Shown here: positions 62,365 through 64,000 of the stretch, in pieces
Numbering within the stretch: the first letter of the stretch is position 1
Layout: the number at the start of each line of letters is the position of its first letter
Origin: Comamonadaceae bacterium
GTDB lineage: Bacteria > Pseudomonadota > Gammaproteobacteria > Burkholderiales > Burkholderiaceae_C
Direction of reading: 5' to 3'
DNA length: 64,000 bases
Assembly: GCA_021299875.1 (NCBI GenBank)
Contig: JAJTEW010000005.1
Coordinates: 1-64,000, forward strand
Made by a program: the position numbers and the translations under genes
Notes under the pieces: model-generated
Database searches by the model: none
What the model was told of the DNA's origin: nothing
The model's input: only the letters and a program-made list of their open reading frames with translations

Positions 62365-64000
62365 ATGACCGAATCCCCTATCACACCCGCTGGCAAAAAC
62401 CGTTGGCAGTTCTGGATCGACCGGGGCGGCACTTTCACCGACGTGGTCGGCAAGCGGCCCGATGGCACCTTGGTCACGCACAAGCTGCTGAGCGAAAACC
62501 CCGAGCAATACCGCGATGCGGCGGTGGCGGGCATCCGCCATTTGCTGGGCTTGAAGGCCAGCGCACCGGTCACGCCCGAGCAGGTCGAGTGCGTGAAGAT
62601 GGGCACCACGGTGGCCACCAATGCGCTGCTGGAGCGCAAAGGCGAAGCCACCCTGCTGGTGACCACGCAGGGCTTTGGCGATGCGTTGCGCATCGCTTAC
62701 CAAAACCGCCCGCGTTTGTTTGACCGCCAAATTGTGTTGCCCGAGTTGCTGTACAGCTCGGTGGTCGAGGCGCAAGAGCGCGTGACGGTGGATGGCGAGG
62801 TGTTGCAGCCGCTCGATGAGGTGCATTTGCGCACCCAATTGGTGAGTTTTTATGCGCAAGGCGTGCGCTCGGTGGCGGTGGTGTTCATGCACGGCTGGCG
62901 CCATACAGCACACGAGAAAGTGGCCGCGCGTTTGGCGCGTGAAGTGGGGTTCAAACAAATCAGTACCTCGCACCAGACCAGCCCGATGATGAAGCTGGTC
63001 AGCCGGGGTGACACCACGGTGGTCGATGCCTATTTGTCGCCCATCTTGCGCCGCTATGTGGACCAGGTGGCCAGCGAAATGCCGGGTGTAAAACTGATGT
63101 TCATGCAGTCTTCGGGCGGCCTCACCGACGCGCAGGTGTTTGCGGGCAAGGACGCCATCTTGAGCGGCCCTGCGGGCGGCATCGTGGGCATGGCGCGCAC
63201 GGCGCAGTTGGCGGGCCATGACAAGGTGATCGGCTTTGACATGGGCGGCACCTCCACCGATGTGTCGCACTTTGCCGGGCAGTTTGAGCGCGAGTTCGAA
63301 ACCCAGGTGGCCGGCGTGCGCATGCGTGCGCCCATGATGAGCATCCACACCGTGGCTGCGGGTGGTGGGTCTTTGCTGGCTTACGACGGTGCGCGTTTTC
63401 GGGTGGGGCCGCAAAGCGCCGGTGCCAACCCCGGCCCGGCCAGTTACCGCCGGGGCGGGCCGCTGGCCGTGACCGATGCCAACGTGATGGTGGGCAAGGT
63501 ACAGCCCCGGTTTTTCCCCTCGGTGTTTGGGCCGGAGGCGAACCAGCCGCTGGATGCCGAGGTGGTGTGCGGGCATTTTGCAAAACTGGCCGCGCAAACC
63601 GGCCGCGCTGCCGAAGACGTGGCGCACGGTTTCATCCAGATCGCGGTGCAGCAGATGGCCAATGCGATCAAGAAAATTTCGGTGGCACGCGGCTACGATG
63701 TGACGCGCTACACCCTGCAGTGCTTTGGCGGCGCAGGCGGGCAGCATGCTTGTTTGGTGGCCGATGCGCTGGGCATGTCACAGGTGATGGTGCACCCGCT
63801 GGCGGGTGTGCTCTCGGCCTATGGCATGGGCTTGGCCGACCAGAACGTGATGCGCGAAGAATCGATTGAGCAGCGCTTGGAGGCAGCCGCTATGCCTTTG
63901 ATGGCCGAGCGCTTGCAGGCATTGGGCGAGACCTCACGCCAGGCCTTGCTGGCCCAGATGGGGCAAAGCAGCGATGCCGCCAGTGCGCCACGCATCGAGC
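62365..64000 (+). CDS. 5-oxoprolinase/hydantoinase family protein, 3' end outside window
   Basis: The frame is open from the ATG to the window end (545 codons visible). It has FWIDRGGTFTDVVGKRPDG at the N-terminus, VKMGTTVATNALLERKGEAT, MQSSGGLTDAQVFAGKDAIL, SGPAGGIVGMART and GFDMGGTSTDVSHFAG, the ATP-binding and catalytic hallmarks of the HyuA half of 5-oxoprolinases and hydantoinases. The enzyme hydrolyses a cyclic amide with ATP. The IDRGGTFTD form favours the long, fused 5-oxoprolinase type (about 1200 residues). Its neighbours suggest uptake of the substrate by the TRAP system. Confidence 0.88.
   Translation, partial: MTESPITPAGKNRWQFWIDRGGTFTDVVGKRPDGTLVTHKLLSENPEQYRDAAVAGIRHLLGLKASAPVTPEQVECVKMGTTVATNALLERKGEATLLVTTQGFGDALRIAYQNRPRLFDRQIVLPELLYSSVVEAQERVTVDGEVLQPLDEVHLRTQLVSFYAQGVRSVAVVFMHGWRHTAHEKVAARLAREVGFKQISTSHQTSPMMKLVSRGDTTVVDAYLSPILRRYVDQVASEMPGVKLMFMQSSGGLTDAQVFAGKDAILSGPAGGIVGMARTAQLAGHDKVIGFDMGGTSTDVSHFAGQFEREFETQVAGVRMRAPMMSIHTVAAGGGSLLAYDGARFRVGPQSAGANPGPASYRRGGPLAVTDANVMVGKVQPRFFPSVFGPEANQPLDAEVVCGHFAKLAAQTGRAAEDVAHGFIQIAVQQMANAIKKISVARGYDVTRYTLQCFGGAGGQHACLVADALGMSQVMVHPLAGVLSAYGMGLADQNVMREESIEQRLEAAAMPLMAERLQALGETSRQALLAQMGQSSDAASAPRIE

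Noticed and set aside
62185-63747. Minus-strand open frame of 520 codons opposite the oxoprolinase gene
   Set aside because: Antisense shadow; the plus strand is continuously open and carries the full HyuA/oxoprolinase motifs.

Overview
This window looks like a chromosomal segment from a betaproteobacterium of the order Burkholderiales, most likely a freshwater member of the Comamonadaceae close to Limnohabitans or Rhodoferax. The grounds are protein family content and gene order: several Bug-type (tripartite tricarboxylate) solute receptors, two TRAP transporters, xseB-ispA-dxs in a row, pobA, a CHK-fold thrB, a BPSS1780-type membrane protein and frequent TTG/GTG starts. The genus is an inference. 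I see no rRNA, tRNA, CRISPR array or transposase.

Region 1 (1-8.3 kb) is accessory DNA, visibly more A/T-rich than the rest. It is built as two consecutive modules of one plan: a repeat of about 515 bp (R1) carrying a small excisionase-like HTH gene, then cargo, then an 84-bp repeat (R2). Module one carries a TonB-like protein, a metallo-beta-lactamase-fold protein, chromate efflux ChrA and the chromate-sensing protein ChrB. Module two carries a four-helix membrane protein, a short-chain dehydrogenase and a divergent MerR regulator with twin 19-bp-spacer promoters.

Region 2 (8.3-36 kb) is mostly core and catabolic genes: an isolated flagellin, pobA, two Bug receptors (one coupled to an internally deleted M20 hydrolase), a response regulator with a tautomerase/SnoaL fusion, trpS with a C-terminal extension, an S2P-type protease, guaC, uvrD, an SlyD-like isomerase, thrB, polA, a ZIP metal transporter, a rhodanese and a Rieske oxygenase. 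The thrB-polA gap holds two large hairpins with mutually complementary loops.

Region 3 (36.4-52.6 kb) starts with xseB-ispA-dxs. A TakP-like TRAP system follows, whose receptor gene is separated from its permease genes by a terminator and a ModE/PBP-like regulator. Next is a tungsten locus: tungstate ABC transporter tupBCA, an AcoR-like regulator without its AAA+ domain, and a divergent operon for a ferredoxin, a tungsten aldehyde oxidoreductase, an FAD/NAD(P) subunit, a MoaD-like protein and a small uncharacterised protein. Together they plausibly import tungstate, build the cofactor and oxidise aldehydes with NAD(P).

Region 4 (52.7-64 kb) carries a LysR-controlled AtuA-type catabolic cluster of unknown substrate, crcB, rdgC, a DctPQM TRAP operon, a divergent MarR-like regulator and the 5' part of a 5-oxoprolinase/hydantoinase gene that runs off the end. 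The strongest targets for follow-up are the modular array in region 1, the kissing-hairpin structure before polA, and the regulation and small accessory protein of the tungsten locus.
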